Of a stretch of 64,000 nt of DNA, positions 25,871-35,298 are shown piece by piece. A program made the translations under genes and the position numbers. The DNA is from Stenotrophomonas maltophilia (GTDB taxonomy: Bacteria; Pseudomonadota; Gammaproteobacteria; Xanthomonadales; Xanthomonadaceae), in assembly GCF_001676385.1 (NCBI RefSeq), contig NZ_LYVJ01000003.1:248001-312000 (forward strand), read 5' to 3'. Numbering within the stretch: the first letter of the stretch is position 1; each line of letters starts with the position of its first letter. A model generated the notes under the pieces. The model saw nothing but the letters and a program-made list of their open reading frames with translations. It did no database searches and was not told the origin of the DNA.

Positions 25871-28225
25871 TCAGGCCGGCGGCAGATCGTGCGGCGCCGG
25901 CCGGAACAACGGCGAGATCAGCCACACCAGGCCGATGCCGAACAGCAGGGTCAGGCCGAAGGCGCGCAGTGCCGGCGTCTGCGACAGGCCCAGCAGGCCG
26001 AACGACAGCCAGGTGCTGGCCGCGCCCACGCATACCGCGAGCCACGCGCTGGCATCGCCACGATGCTCGATCAGGAAGATGCCGTAATCGATGCCCATGC
26101 CCAGCAGCAGCATCAGCGCCAGCACATTGAACAGCTGCAGCGGCTGGCCCAGCAGGCCGAGGATGCCCAGGGTCAATGCGCTGGCGATCAGGGTCGGTGC
26201 GAACACGCGCCAGGCCTGGCGTCGGTAGCGCAGCCACAGTGCGCCGAATACCAGCACGATGCCGACCAGCAGCAGCCCACCCATCAACTTGCGGTAGTGG
26301 CCCAGCAGCTTGGAGAAATCGGCGGTGCGATCCACCCAGCGCACGCCCGGCAGGCCTTCGGCGGCCCCTCGCAGGGTCACCAGCGCATCGGCTTGCGACA
26401 GGTCATCGACCATCACCACGCTGATCATCTGCCCACCGACGCCGCCCACCCACAGGTGACGGAACGGCCGCGAAGCCGGCGAGGCAAGGAATGCTTCGGC
26501 GGTCAACGGCGTGGCGGCGAACGCCGGGCGTGGCAGCGGTTCGCCGACTGCATCGGACACCGCCTGCAGCACGCCGGGTTCCACCTTCGCAGTCAGCGCG
26601 GCATCGGCCTGCTGGCGCGCCGGCGACGGCAACCAGTCGCTGATCGCGCGGTAACCCCCGATGCGCTGGTCGTGGGCCAGTGCCCGCAGTCGTTCGGTCA
26701 GGGCCTCCTCACGCTGCAGCAACTGCGCCGCATCGGCGCCCTGCACCAGGTAGAACTGCGCTGGGCTGGGCATGCCCAGCAGCTGGCTCAGGCGGATCTG
26801 CTGGGCCATCAGCGCCGGCGGTGAGGACTGCAGGCTGCGCAGGTCATCATTGCTGTGCAGGCGGGCAATGCCGATGGCGGAGATCGCCAACGCCACCAGC
26901 ATGAAGGCCGCCAGTGGACGGCGGCCCTGCAGGCGCGGGAAGCGATCGAGCGTGTTGCCCAGCCACCGCGAGAAGCGGGTCTGCCGGATCTCGCCACCAT
27001 CCAGCCAGGGAAACCAGAAAATCACCGTGAGGAAGGCGGCCGCCAGGCCAACCACCGAGAACAGCGCCATCTGGCGCAGGCCCGGGAACGGCGCCAAGCC
27101 CAGCGCCAGGTAGGCCAGCGCGCTGGTCAGCAGTGCCAGCCACAGGCCGGGCAGCAGGTGCCGCAGCAGCGTCCAGCGGCGATCGGCCGGCGCGGCCTGG
27201 CGCGAGGCGAACCAGTGGATGCCATAGTCCTCGGCCACGCCCACCAGCGACGCGCCGAACACCAGGGTCAGCACGTGCACCTTGCCGAACACCAGCACGG
27301 TCACCGCCAGCGCCACGCCACAGCCGATCAGCAGCGACGCAGCGACCAGCAGGATCGGCCGCAGCGACCGGAAGGCCAGCCATACCAGCAGCAGCACTGC
27401 GGCCAGCGAACCCCAGCCGATGGTGTTGATCTCCCTGTTGGCCTGCACCGCTGCCGCCTCGGCATGCAGCGGCACGCCGGCATGCAGGATTTCCAGCTCC
27501 GGCGCGGTCCTCCTGGCGGCCTGCCCGGCACGCTCCAGCAGGCCATCCAGATGGCGCTCGCCGTCAAGCTGGAACGCCGAGCCCGGCGTATCGAACTGCA
27601 GCACCGCCCAGTGCCTGCCCTCGGCTTCGAGCAGGCCGTCATCACCCAGCCGCAATCCCGAACCCTGCGCCTGCTGCTGCCACCACTGCGGCCACAGCGA
27701 CAAGGGGTCCTGCCGCCAGTCGGTCAAGCGCGGCGCGCCCATCGGCCCGTACAGGGCTGCCAGTGCCTGCGCGGCCAGCTCGGCGGGTTGCGCCTGCTGC
27801 AGTTGCTCGCGCTGGGCCGGGGTCAACAGGCGGTCGCGGTACGGCGCGTAGAACGCGCGCGCCTCATCGAACCAGCCTTCAATCGAGCCGCTGGGAACCA
27901 GCAACGCGTGATCGGCGTCGTTGGCCATGGCCGCAGCAAAAGCCGCCTGCGCGCGCTTGGCGGCGGTGCCGTCCCTGCTGCCAAGCAGCACCACCACCTG
28001 CCGCGAACTGCCGTCGGCGATACGCCGGGTCACGTCGCTCAACAGGCGGTCGTGCGCATCCTGCGGCAACAGCGCGAGGATGTCGGTGTCAATCCGCGAT
28101 GCCTGGCTCCACAGGTGCCACTGCTGCGCACCCAGTACCACCAGCAGCACCAGCCAGGCGATGCCCAGCCAGTGCCACCAACGCCGCAGCCGGTCCGGTG
28201 CGCTCGCTGCCACGGCCTTACTCAA
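25871..28225 (-). CDS. MMPL/RND-family exporter (ApeM-like)
   Basis: A 784-residue inner-membrane protein: one N-terminal helix (LGIAWLVLLVVLG), a large periplasmic domain, a block of helices at about 250-400 (WGSLAAVLLLVWLAF, GVALAVTVLVFGK, LLPGLWLALLTSALAYLALG), a second periplasmic domain, and a final helix block (GGLLLVGIVLVFGALW; LMLLLGMGIDYGIF). The GVAEDYGIHW and GMGIDYGIF segments are typical of the family. It should move lipid-linked aryl polyene out of the inner membrane. It overlaps the LolA-like gene by eight bases. Confidence 0.88.
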   Translation of the reverse strand: MSKAVAASAPDRLRRWWHWLGIAWLVLLVVLGAQQWHLWSQASRIDTDILALLPQDAHDRLLSDVTRRIADGSSRQVVVLLGSRDGTAAKRAQAAFAAAMANDADHALLVPSGSIEGWFDEARAFYAPYRDRLLTPAQREQLQQAQPAELAAQALAALYGPMGAPRLTDWRQDPLSLWPQWWQQQAQGSGLRLGDDGLLEAEGRHWAVLQFDTPGSAFQLDGERHLDGLLERAGQAARRTAPELEILHAGVPLHAEAAAVQANREINTIGWGSLAAVLLLVWLAFRSLRPILLVAASLLIGCGVALAVTVLVFGKVHVLTLVFGASLVGVAEDYGIHWFASRQAAPADRRWTLLRHLLPGLWLALLTSALAYLALGLAPFPGLRQMALFSVVGLAAAFLTVIFWFPWLDGGEIRQTRFSRWLGNTLDRFPRLQGRRPLAAFMLVALAISAIGIARLHSNDDLRSLQSSPPALMAQQIRLSQLLGMPSPAQFYLVQGADAAQLLQREEALTERLRALAHDQRIGGYRAISDWLPSPARQQADAALTAKVEPGVLQAVSDAVGEPLPRPAFAATPLTAEAFLASPASRPFRHLWVGGVGGQMISVVMVDDLSQADALVTLRGAAEGLPGVRWVDRTADFSKLLGHYRKLMGGLLLVGIVLVFGALWLRYRRQAWRVFAPTLIASALTLGILGLLGQPLQLFNVLALMLLLGMGIDYGIFLIEHRGDASAWLAVCVGAASTWLSFGLLGLSQTPALRAFGLTLLFGIGLVWLISPLFRPAPHDLPPA

Positions 28226-28847
28226 AGCGGCGTGCCTCGTCGGCGCTGAGCGTGGCCGGCGCTTCGCTCATAGCGCTGAACTGGATCTGCGTGCGGTCAT
28301 TGTTGGCCTCGACGATCTCGACCTGGCGCACGTAGCGGTCGCCCCGCAGGGTCAGCGACTGGAAGGCCTTGGCCAGCACCGCGGACTTCGGCGTCAGGCG
28401 CAGCCGCCAGCCCTGCCCTTCACGGTTGGCGGCGACGTTGAACTGGCTGGACAGCGCCTGCACGTCGCCACTCATCAACGCGAACATGATCGCGTTGACC
28501 GACCGCATCGCCGGCTGCTGCCGTGCATCGAGCTCGACGCGGGTGCTGCCGTCGCGCTGGCGGCTGAGGATGCGGTCGGCAGTGACCACCACCTCGGAGG
28601 GGAAGGGCTTGAGCGTGGTCCAGATCACGCCATGCCGGTGCGCGACCACGAACTGGCCCTGCGAGCGCAGTGGGTTCCTGAAGCCACTGACCTGCTTTTC
28701 CTGGCTGAACTGGCCACGCAGCACGTCCGGCCGCGCTACGGCCTGGGTGACCGCATCGACGGCGGGGTCGGCTGCCTGCACCAGGGGTGCGGCAACGAGC
28801 AGCAGCGCGCACAGCAGCGCGCGCGGAAGACGGGCAGGCAGATTCAT
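28218..28847 (-). CDS. LolA-like outer-membrane lipoprotein carrier (ApeL-like)
   Basis: A 209-residue periplasmic protein with signal peptide MNLPARLPRALLCALLLVAA, cut near VQA. The body follows the LolA pattern: LRGQFSQEKQVSGF, then GQFVVAHRHGVIW and TADRIL. Likely role: shuttle the hydrophobic product across the periplasm between the MMPL exporter and the outer membrane. ATG 28847 overlaps the thioesterase stop by four bases. Confidence 0.85.
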   Translation of the reverse strand: MNLPARLPRALLCALLLVAAPLVQAADPAVDAVTQAVARPDVLRGQFSQEKQVSGFRNPLRSQGQFVVAHRHGVIWTTLKPFPSEVVVTADRILSRQRDGSTRVELDARQQPAMRSVNAIMFALMSGDVQALSSQFNVAANREGQGWRLRLTPKSAVLAKAFQSLTLRGDRYVRQVEIVEANNDRTQIQFSAMSEAPATLSADEARRFE

Positions 28848-29275
28848 GGCGCGGGCACTCCCAGGCGTTCCCACAGCACCGGTGGGCACTGGTACTGCAT
28901 TTCCTTGCTGGCAGCGTCCACCGCGACCTGGATGGTCATTGCGCGGGTCAGCACCTGGCCGCTCTGTGCATCGAGGATTTCGTACTCGATCTTCAGCCGG
29001 TTCTCCCATTCGACGATGCGCGCGACCACGCGCAGCGCCTGGTTGAACAGCAGCGGGCGCACGTATTTCACCCGCGCATCCACCACCGGCCACAGGTAGC
29101 CCGATTCGAGCATCTGCGGGTAGTCGTAGTTGTAACGGCCGAGCAGCGCGCAGCGCGCGATCTCGAAGTACTTGAAGTAGTTGCCATGCCAGACCACGTT
29201 CATCGGATCGCAGTCATGGAAGGCGGGGGTCAGCGCAATCTCGCCGACCCGTTCGATGGCCTCATTCACCGGCAT
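28844..29275 (-). CDS. 4-hydroxybenzoyl-CoA thioesterase-like protein (ApeK-like)
   Basis: A 143-residue hotdog thioesterase. The catalytic loop HDCDPMNVVWHGNYFKYFE, with its Asp, is the 4HBT signature. It may release the finished chain from its carrier or edit misprimed intermediates. It overlaps the ammonia-lyase gene by 14 bases. Confidence 0.87.
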   Translation of the reverse strand: MPVNEAIERVGEIALTPAFHDCDPMNVVWHGNYFKYFEIARCALLGRYNYDYPQMLESGYLWPVVDARVKYVRPLLFNQALRVVARIVEWENRLKIEYEILDAQSGQVLTRAMTIQVAVDAASKEMQYQCPPVLWERLGVPAP

Positions 29276-30812
29276 ACAGCTCCCAACGTTGCGCGCGGAT
29301 CTCCACCAGCAGTTCCCGCAGTTCGCGATCCAGCGCGCGGTCTTCTTCGACCAGGGCGATGCGCTGCCCCAGGTCGGCGTACATGTCGGCCAGACTGCCA
29401 TGCAGCTGCGCGTTCAGGCCAACCCGTTCGCGCAGCGCCAGGCCCTGGCGGGCAGCGATCAACATGGCCGCCACCACCTGTTCAGTCAGCTCGATCACGC
29501 GCAGGCAATCGCGCGCGGCAATGGTGCCCATGCTGACCTTGTCCTGGTTGTGGCATTCGGTGGAACGCGAGAACACGCTGGCCGGCATAGTCTGCTTCAG
29601 TGCTTCTGCGGTCCACGCCGACACGCTGATCTGCAACGCCTTCAGCCCATGGTTGATGGCCGCGCGCGGGCCGGTGGCCGCCGACAGGTTGGCCGGCAGG
29701 CCATGGTTGTAGCGGGCGTCGACCACCAGCGCCAGCTGCCGGTCGAGCAGGTCGGCCACGTTGGCCACGGTGTTCTTCAGGGTGTCCATCGCAAGCGCGA
29801 TATGGCCGCCGTAGAAATGGCCCCCATGCAGGATGCGCTCGCCATCGGCGTCGATCAGCGGATTGTCGTTGGCACTGTTCAGTTCAGTTTCGATCAGCTG
29901 GCGCAGGAACGGCAGGCTGTCTTCCAGCACGCCGATCACATGCGGCGCACAGCGCAGCGAGTAGCGGTCCTGCAGGCGCTGTTCATTGCGCGGCGGGCGC
30001 TCGCTGTGCAGGTCGCTGCGCAGGCGTGCAGCGATGCGACCCTGGCCAGGATGCGGCTTGGCCGCGAACAGCGTTTCATCGAAATGATGCGCGTTGCCAT
30101 CGCTGGCCAGCACGTTGAACGCGGTCAGGCGCGTGGCCATGCGGGCCAGGTAATCGGCGCGCTGCCAGGCCAGGCAGGCCAGGCCGGTCATCACGGCAGT
30201 GCCATTCATGATCGCCAGGCCTTCCTTCGGCCGCAGCCTCAGCGGGGTCATGCCGATCTTGGCCAGCACCCCGGCAGCCGGCTGCACGCGGCCGTCGTGC
30301 AGCACCTCGCGCTCGCCGCACAGCACCGCCGCCACGTACGACAGCGGCGTCAGGTCGCCGCTGGCGCCGACCGAGCCTTCGGCCGGGATCAGCGGCAGCA
30401 CATCGTGCTGCAACAACGTGGCCAGGCCCTCCAGCAACGGCACGCTGACACCGGACATGCCCTGCACCAGCGAGGCCAGGCGGGCAGCCAGCACCGCGCG
30501 GGTCTCGACTGGATCCAGGTAACGGCCCAGGCCGCAGCCGTGGTAGGTGTAAAGATGGTGCGGCAGCTCGGCCACCAGCGCCGGCGGAATGTTCACCGTG
30601 CACGAGTCGCCGTAGCCGGTGGTCACGCCGTAGATCACGCCGTCCTCGCGCAGCAGGCGGTCCAGGAAGCCGGCACCGCGCTGGATGTGTGCGCGGAACG
30701 CCGGCGCTTCGCTCAGTGCGGCCTGGCGCTGGCGCTGGGCCAGCGCCACTACGTCTTCGATGGTCAACGGTGCTTCGCCGAAGCGGCACACGGGTACGGT
30801 GTCAGTCGTCAT
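29262..30812 (-). CDS. Aromatic amino acid ammonia-lyase, tyrosine type by key residues
   Basis: A 516-residue MIO enzyme. The self-cyclising Ala-Ser-Gly is at 150-152 (GSVGASGDLTP), and the catalytic Tyr62 lies in YGVTTGYG. At the substrate-selectivity position the protein has His85-His86-Leu87, like tyrosine ammonia-lyases (HHL) and unlike histidine lyases (SH) or plant phenylalanine lyases (FL). It is therefore predicted to make p-coumarate from tyrosine as an aryl starter. Databases commonly label such genes histidine ammonia-lyase. It overlaps both neighbours. Confidence 0.85.
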   Translation of the reverse strand: MTTDTVPVCRFGEAPLTIEDVVALAQRQRQAALSEAPAFRAHIQRGAGFLDRLLREDGVIYGVTTGYGDSCTVNIPPALVAELPHHLYTYHGCGLGRYLDPVETRAVLAARLASLVQGMSGVSVPLLEGLATLLQHDVLPLIPAEGSVGASGDLTPLSYVAAVLCGEREVLHDGRVQPAAGVLAKIGMTPLRLRPKEGLAIMNGTAVMTGLACLAWQRADYLARMATRLTAFNVLASDGNAHHFDETLFAAKPHPGQGRIAARLRSDLHSERPPRNEQRLQDRYSLRCAPHVIGVLEDSLPFLRQLIETELNSANDNPLIDADGERILHGGHFYGGHIALAMDTLKNTVANVADLLDRQLALVVDARYNHGLPANLSAATGPRAAINHGLKALQISVSAWTAEALKQTMPASVFSRSTECHNQDKVSMGTIAARDCLRVIELTEQVVAAMLIAARQGLALRERVGLNAQLHGSLADMYADLGQRIALVEEDRALDRELRELLVEIRAQRWELYAGE

Positions 30813-31743
30813 GCGGGGCCTGATCCCAGAAGGGGAAGAAATTGAACCAGTCCAGCGGGGACTGGATGACCTGGCGTTCCAGCCAGCGCGCGAAGCGCTG
30901 TGCCTGCTCGCCCAATGCGGCATCGCGCGAACCGCGCGGCAGCACGATACGCTCGGCGAACTGCTCGAACGCCACGCGGTAGCCGTCGCCCTCATGCAGG
31001 CAGGCCATGGTGTAGACCGGGCAGCCCAGCGCAGCGGCCAGCACGTAGGCGCCGATCGGGAAGGGCGCGCGATGGCCGAGGAAGTCGGCATCAACGCTGC
31101 GGCCGCCGTGCACCGGCGTTCGATCGCCGACGATGGCGACGAAGCCGCCGCTGGCCACGCGCTCGGCCAGCTTCACTGCGGTGGCCGGGCCCATTCCGGT
31201 GACCTGTACCAGCTCCACCGCAGCCAACGGATCCAGCCGCTGCAGCAGGCGGTTGAAGCGCTGCGCGTGCGCGGTATGCACCAGCACGGTGATGCGGAAG
31301 CCCGGCACCTGCTCGGCCAGCACCTGGCACAGTTCCAGGCAGCCGATGTGCGCGGTGAGGATCAGCCCGCCTTCGCGGCGCGCGATCTTTTCCAGCATGA
31401 GGTCGCGCTGCAGCTGGATGCGTCCGGCCGGATAGCGCCCGCCCAGCCCGAGGATCTTGTCCAGCATCGTGTCGGCGAAGGCGAAGAAGTGGCGCAGGCT
31501 GTCGCGGCGGGTCGGCGCGCGCCCGAGCACGCCGCTGTGTGCCTGCAGCCGTTGCAGGTACTGCAGGGACGCCTGGCGGCCGACGCGGTTGCCCAGCCAG
31601 TGGCAGGCCACCACCGGCCACGCGCACAGGCGGAACGGCCAGCGCCCGAACCAGCGGTGCACCCAGCACAGGAACAACACGCCGGCCACCGAGGTGGATT
31701 CGCCGATCTCTGCCCAATGCGGAGCGTGCTGCGCGCGCGCCAT
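30802..31743 (-). CDS. LpxL/HtrB-like lipid acyltransferase
   Basis: A 313-residue membrane-associated acyltransferase. TAHIGCLELCQVL contains the HX4E catalytic motif of the lauroyl acyltransferase family, and FVAIVGDRTPV is the second conserved block. In E. coli the equivalent domain is, as I recall, fused behind a glycosyltransferase; here it is a separate gene, one base after the glycosyltransferase gene. It probably attaches a chain to the lipid head group. The start ATG 31743 is chosen over a longer Cys-rich frame. Confidence 0.83.
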   Translation of the reverse strand: MARAQHAPHWAEIGESTSVAGVLFLCWVHRWFGRWPFRLCAWPVVACHWLGNRVGRQASLQYLQRLQAHSGVLGRAPTRRDSLRHFFAFADTMLDKILGLGGRYPAGRIQLQRDLMLEKIARREGGLILTAHIGCLELCQVLAEQVPGFRITVLVHTAHAQRFNRLLQRLDPLAAVELVQVTGMGPATAVKLAERVASGGFVAIVGDRTPVHGGRSVDADFLGHRAPFPIGAYVLAAALGCPVYTMACLHEGDGYRVAFEQFAERIVLPRGSRDAALGEQAQRFARWLERQVIQSPLDWFNFFPFWDQAPHDD

Positions 31744-31744
31744 C

Positions 31745-32515
31745 TCAGCGCTGCCCCTGCAGCCGGTTCCACAGCAGGCGCGGTGCGCGCCGAAGCATGC
31801 CGAAGAACAGGCGCGTGTGCATGCGGCTGATGCGCACGTTGTCGCGCCACACATCGAAGTGCGACACACCGTCGGAGGGATAGGTCACCCGCGTGGCCAG
31901 ATGTTCGACCGGCAGTTGCCGCCAGTACAGGCGCACCATGATCTCGGTATCGAAATCCATGCGCCGGCCGATGGTCTCTTCGCCGGCCAGGCGCAGCACG
32001 GGAGGCAGTGGATACACCCGGAAACCACACATGGTGTCGCGCAGGTGCAGCGACAGCGTGTTGATCCAGACCCAGATGTGGGTGGCGTAACGACCGTACA
32101 GGCGCGCCTTGGGCACGCTCGCGTCGTAGGCCGGGATGCCACAGATCACCGCGTCCGGATGGGCACGGGCCGCCTCGATGAAGCGTGGCAGGTCACGGGT
32201 GTCATGCTGGCCGTCGGCATCGATCTGCAGCACGTGGCTGTAGCCGCGCGCGCCGGCCTCGGCAAAGCCGGCCAGCATCGCCCCACCCTTGCCCTGGTTG
32301 ATCTCCAGGCGCAGCAGGTCGACCCCCTGGCGCTGTGCCAGCGAACGCAGTACCGCCGCGCAGGAGCCACGTGAGCCATCGTCGACCAGCAGGCAGGGCA
32401 GGCCAGCCGCCTGCACGCCATCGACCACTGCTGCGATGGCGTGCTCGTGGTCGTAGACGGGAATCACCACCAGCGGCGCGAATGCGGCACCGGCAGCCGC
32501 CGGGTCAGTCCGCAT
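31745..32515 (-). CDS. Family 2 glycosyltransferase (ApeJ N-half-like)
   Basis: A 256-residue GT-A fold transferase. VVIPVYDHE opens the fold, LLVDDGSRG is the nucleotide-sugar site and QIDADGQHD is the DxD-type metal site. CGFRVYPL lies in the acceptor part. It probably builds the glycolipid head that anchors the aryl polyene. It overlaps the ligase/dehydratase gene by 11 bases. Confidence 0.85.
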   Translation of the reverse strand: MRTDPAAAGAAFAPLVVIPVYDHEHAIAAVVDGVQAAGLPCLLVDDGSRGSCAAVLRSLAQRQGVDLLRLEINQGKGGAMLAGFAEAGARGYSHVLQIDADGQHDTRDLPRFIEAARAHPDAVICGIPAYDASVPKARLYGRYATHIWVWINTLSLHLRDTMCGFRVYPLPPVLRLAGEETIGRRMDFDTEIMVRLYWRQLPVEHLATRVTYPSDGVSHFDVWRDNVRISRMHTRLFFGMLRRAPRLLWNRLQGQR

Positions 32516-34202
32516 CGGCAAACACCACCCTGCCGCTGGCATGCACGCCGTGGCGGGAGGTATAGCGGAACGACAGCACGTTGCGCGTCGCGTCCCAGTC
32601 CAGCTGCAGCGTCAGTTCATCGCCCGGTCGGGCCACATGCTGGAACTTCACTGCGTCCATGCGCAGGAAGGCGGCCGGCATCGTGAACGCCTGGCGACCG
32701 AACCGCACTGCCCAATCCAGCTGGGCCACGCCCGGCAGGATCGCCGCCTGCGGGAAATGGCCCTGGAACGGCCGCAGTGCCGGGTCGAGGGTCATGCGCA
32801 AGGTGGCGCTGGCGGCATCGCGGCGATCCCATTCCGGTACCGGCATCAGGGGTTGGAACAGGGCGGCCAGTGCGGCCTGGGTGACCTTGCCCTGTGCATT
32901 GATCGGCAGCGCCTGCACCAGTCGCCAGCGGCGCGGCCGGGTCACCGCATCATGGCCCTGTGCCAGGCGCGCGCCCAGGCGCTGGCCCAGCGCGCGGCGC
33001 GCGGCGTCACCCGCGTCCAGCAGCGCCGGATCGGCCGGCACCACCACCGCCGCCAGCTGCTCGCGCTGGCCGGGCAGCACCAGCACGCGCGCATCCTCCA
33101 CTTCGGCGTCTTCGCGCAGCGCGCGCTCCAGCGCATCCAGCGAGACCCGGCGTTCTTCGATCTTGACGATGCGGTCGGCGCGGCCCAGCAGGCGGAAGCA
33201 ACCATCGGCCAACGCCTCGACCCGGTCCTGGGTGCGCCACCAGCCAGGGCATTCCAGATGCGGCGAGGCCACGGCCAGGCAGCCGTCCTCGATCCGCCAC
33301 TGCACGCCCGGCAGCGGTTGCCAGGGCGGTAGATCGCTATCCCAGCGGCGCCAGGCAATGCCACCGGTCTCACTGCTGCCGTAGACCTCGGTCGGTGCCA
33401 CGCCCAGCCACTGCCGCACCTGGCGCGCCGCCGCTTCCGGCAGCGCCCCCCCGGAGGAGAACACCGCCCGCAGGCGGCCATGCAGGCTGGCCCAGTCGAG
33501 CTGCTCGGGCAGGCGCTTGAGGTGGGCCGGCGTGGCCACCAGTACCGTATCGGCGCCGGACAATGCCCCCACCAGGTCCTCGTGGAAGAACCGGCGTGGC
33601 TGGATCAGGCGGCCTGCAGCCAGTGGCCACAGCACCCGGAACAGCAGGCCATAGATGTGCTGGTGCGAGACCGTGCCGTGGACCTGCACGCCGTCCAGCT
33701 GCGCGCCGAAGGCCGCCTGCAGCGCATCGATCTCGCGCGCGAGCTGGTCCATGCGCTTGTTGATCGCACTCGGCTGGCCGGTGCTGCCGGAGGTGAACAC
33801 GCACAGCTCACAGCTGCGCTCGTCCAGCACCTGCAGCGCACCGTCCACCTCCGGGGCCGCAGGCGGGGCCGCCAGCGGGCGGTAATCGGCCGGAACATCG
33901 CCGGCGAAGCCGCTGACCTGGGACTGCAGCAGCTGCAACGTGGCGGGCAGGTTGTCCGCAGCCAGGAACACACGCTTGCCGGCATGCCAGGCGCCGAACA
34001 GCGCCGCAGCGAACGCCACGGCGTCATCGAAATACAGGGCCCAGTCGCGGCCTTCGGCTGCGGCGAAGGCGTTGCGCCAGGCCAGGGCCCGCTGCCGGAA
34101 CCGGGCATGATCGACTTCCTCGCCGTCACAGATGCCAACGCTGCGCTGCGGCCGTGCGTCCAGCAGCAACCGGTCCAGGGCGATCCACTCAGCCATGGGC
34201 AT
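32505..34202 (-). CDS. Fused acyl-AMP ligase and FabZ-like dehydratase (ApeH + ApeI)
   Basis: A 565-residue two-domain protein. Residues 1 to about 455 form an AMP-forming ligase with the P-loop TSGSTGQPSAINKR, VYGSSETGGIAWR and the C-terminal hinge RADRIVKIEERRVSL; the final catalytic Lys is probably in NAQGKVTQ. After about 465 a hotdog domain begins (FQGHFPQAAILPGVAQLDW), as in FabZ-like ApeI. The ligase should activate the aryl acid and load it on a carrier protein. ATG 34202 has GAAGG six bases before it; ATG 34196 is also possible. Confidence 0.87.
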   Translation of the reverse strand: MPMAEWIALDRLLLDARPQRSVGICDGEEVDHARFRQRALAWRNAFAAAEGRDWALYFDDAVAFAAALFGAWHAGKRVFLAADNLPATLQLLQSQVSGFAGDVPADYRPLAAPPAAPEVDGALQVLDERSCELCVFTSGSTGQPSAINKRMDQLAREIDALQAAFGAQLDGVQVHGTVSHQHIYGLLFRVLWPLAAGRLIQPRRFFHEDLVGALSGADTVLVATPAHLKRLPEQLDWASLHGRLRAVFSSGGALPEAAARQVRQWLGVAPTEVYGSSETGGIAWRRWDSDLPPWQPLPGVQWRIEDGCLAVASPHLECPGWWRTQDRVEALADGCFRLLGRADRIVKIEERRVSLDALERALREDAEVEDARVLVLPGQREQLAAVVVPADPALLDAGDAARRALGQRLGARLAQGHDAVTRPRRWRLVQALPINAQGKVTQAALAALFQPLMPVPEWDRRDAASATLRMTLDPALRPFQGHFPQAAILPGVAQLDWAVRFGRQAFTMPAAFLRMDAVKFQHVARPGDELTLQLDWDATRNVLSFRYTSRHGVHASGRVVFADAD

Positions 34203-34740
34203 GCGCCGCCTTCACCCGCCGCCGTACCAGCCACTCACCTGCAAACAACACACCCATCATCACGTATGCCAACAATCCGTTGTAGAGCATCCAGACCCGG
34301 TCCGACGCGTACAGCGCGGTGAGCAGGGCCAGGCCACCGTTGAGAACGAAGAAACCGCACCAGACCTGGGTAACGCGGCGGGTATAGGCCAGTGCAAAGG
34401 CGGGCAACTCCGGCTCCTGCAGCCGCGCCAGGCGTTCCACCAACGGCGGGCCGAAGCGCAGGCTGGTGCCGAAGACAACCAGCATCACCGCGTTGACCAG
34501 CGCCGGGTACAGCTTCAACGGCAACGCCTGGTTGAGCACCGTGGCCAGCACCGCCAGCAGGCCGGTGCCGGCGGCAGCGGCCCACCACAGCGGCTGGCGC
34601 GTACTCAGCGCACGCAGCAGGGCCAGGGTGAACAGCAGCAGCGAGAGCCAGCGGGGCTCGAAACGCCCCATCGCCAGGTACACCAGCAGCGGGTAGGCCA
34701 GCGAAAGCGCTGCCACCACGACCGTGCGTGCGCGTGCCAT
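34189..34740 (-). CDS. COG4648-type membrane protein (ApeG-like)
   Basis: A 183-residue inner-membrane protein with about five helices (VVAALSLAYPLLVYLAMG, WLSLLLFTLALLRAL, and later WMLYNGLLAYVMMGVLFAG) and a basic C-terminus. Proteins of this kind are constant in aryl-polyene clusters, but the function is unknown. It overlaps the ligase gene by 14 bases. Confidence 0.75.
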   Translation of the reverse strand: MARARTVVVAALSLAYPLLVYLAMGRFEPRWLSLLLFTLALLRALSTRQPLWWAAAAGTGLLAVLATVLNQALPLKLYPALVNAVMLVVFGTSLRFGPPLVERLARLQEPELPAFALAYTRRVTQVWCGFFVLNGGLALLTALYASDRVWMLYNGLLAYVMMGVLFAGEWLVRRRVKAAHAHG

Positions 34741-34765
34741 GGTGGCGCTGCGACCGGCGCTGGGG

Positions 34766-35023
34766 TCAGGCCGCGGCCTGATCCGGCAGCAGGCCGTGCA
34801 CGACATCAACGATGTCCTGCACTGTGCGCACGGCCTTGAAGGCCTCCGGCTGCAGGTTGCGACCGAGCAACGGCTTGAGCTGTACGATCAGGTCGACCGC
34901 ATCGATGCTGTCGATGTCCAGGTCGTCATACAGGCGGGCCTCCGGGGTGATCCGGGCGGTTTCAATCTCGAAGCTCTCGGTCAGGATGCTGACGATGCGC
35001 TCGAACAGTTCATTCTTGGTCAT
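34766..35023 (-). CDS. Acyl carrier protein 2 (ApeF-like)
   Basis: An 85-residue acidic helical protein. The phosphopantetheine Ser is in DLDIDSIDAVDL. Two carrier proteins in one aryl-polyene operon fit separate roles as starter carrier and extender carrier. The gene is 25 bp from the next gene and 17 bp from carrier protein 1. Confidence 0.9.
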   Translation of the reverse strand: MTKNELFERIVSILTESFEIETARITPEARLYDDLDIDSIDAVDLIVQLKPLLGRNLQPEAFKAVRTVQDIVDVVHGLLPDQAAA

Positions 35024-35040
35024 GGCTATTCCTGGCGCCG

Positions 35041-35298
35041 TTACGACTGGCGGGCGGCGACGAACTCGCCGAGCGCGCGCACGCTGGAGAAATGGCGACG
35101 GGTTTCTTCCGAATCGGCCGAGAGGCTGACACCGTACTTCTTCTGCAACGCCAGGCCCAGCTCCAGCGCGTCGATCGAATCCAGGCCGAGGCCCTCGACG
35201 AACAGCGGCGCGGTCGGATCGATGTCCTCCGGCGTGATGTCCTCCAGCGAAAGGGAGGAAATGATCAATTCCTTGATCTCGTGCTCAAGTGCTTGCAC
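35041..35298 (-). CDS. Acyl carrier protein 1 (ApeE-like)
   Basis: An 85-residue carrier protein with attachment Ser in GLGLDSIDALEL. The start is GTG 35298 (VQALEHEIKELI), with GGAG upstream; the frame is open far upstream, but only as out-of-family sequence over the acyltransferase gene. It is the probable substrate of the acyl-AMP ligase. Confidence 0.88.
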   Translation of the reverse strand: MQALEHEIKELIISSLSLEDITPEDIDPTAPLFVEGLGLDSIDALELGLALQKKYGVSLSADSEETRRHFSSVRALGEFVAARQS

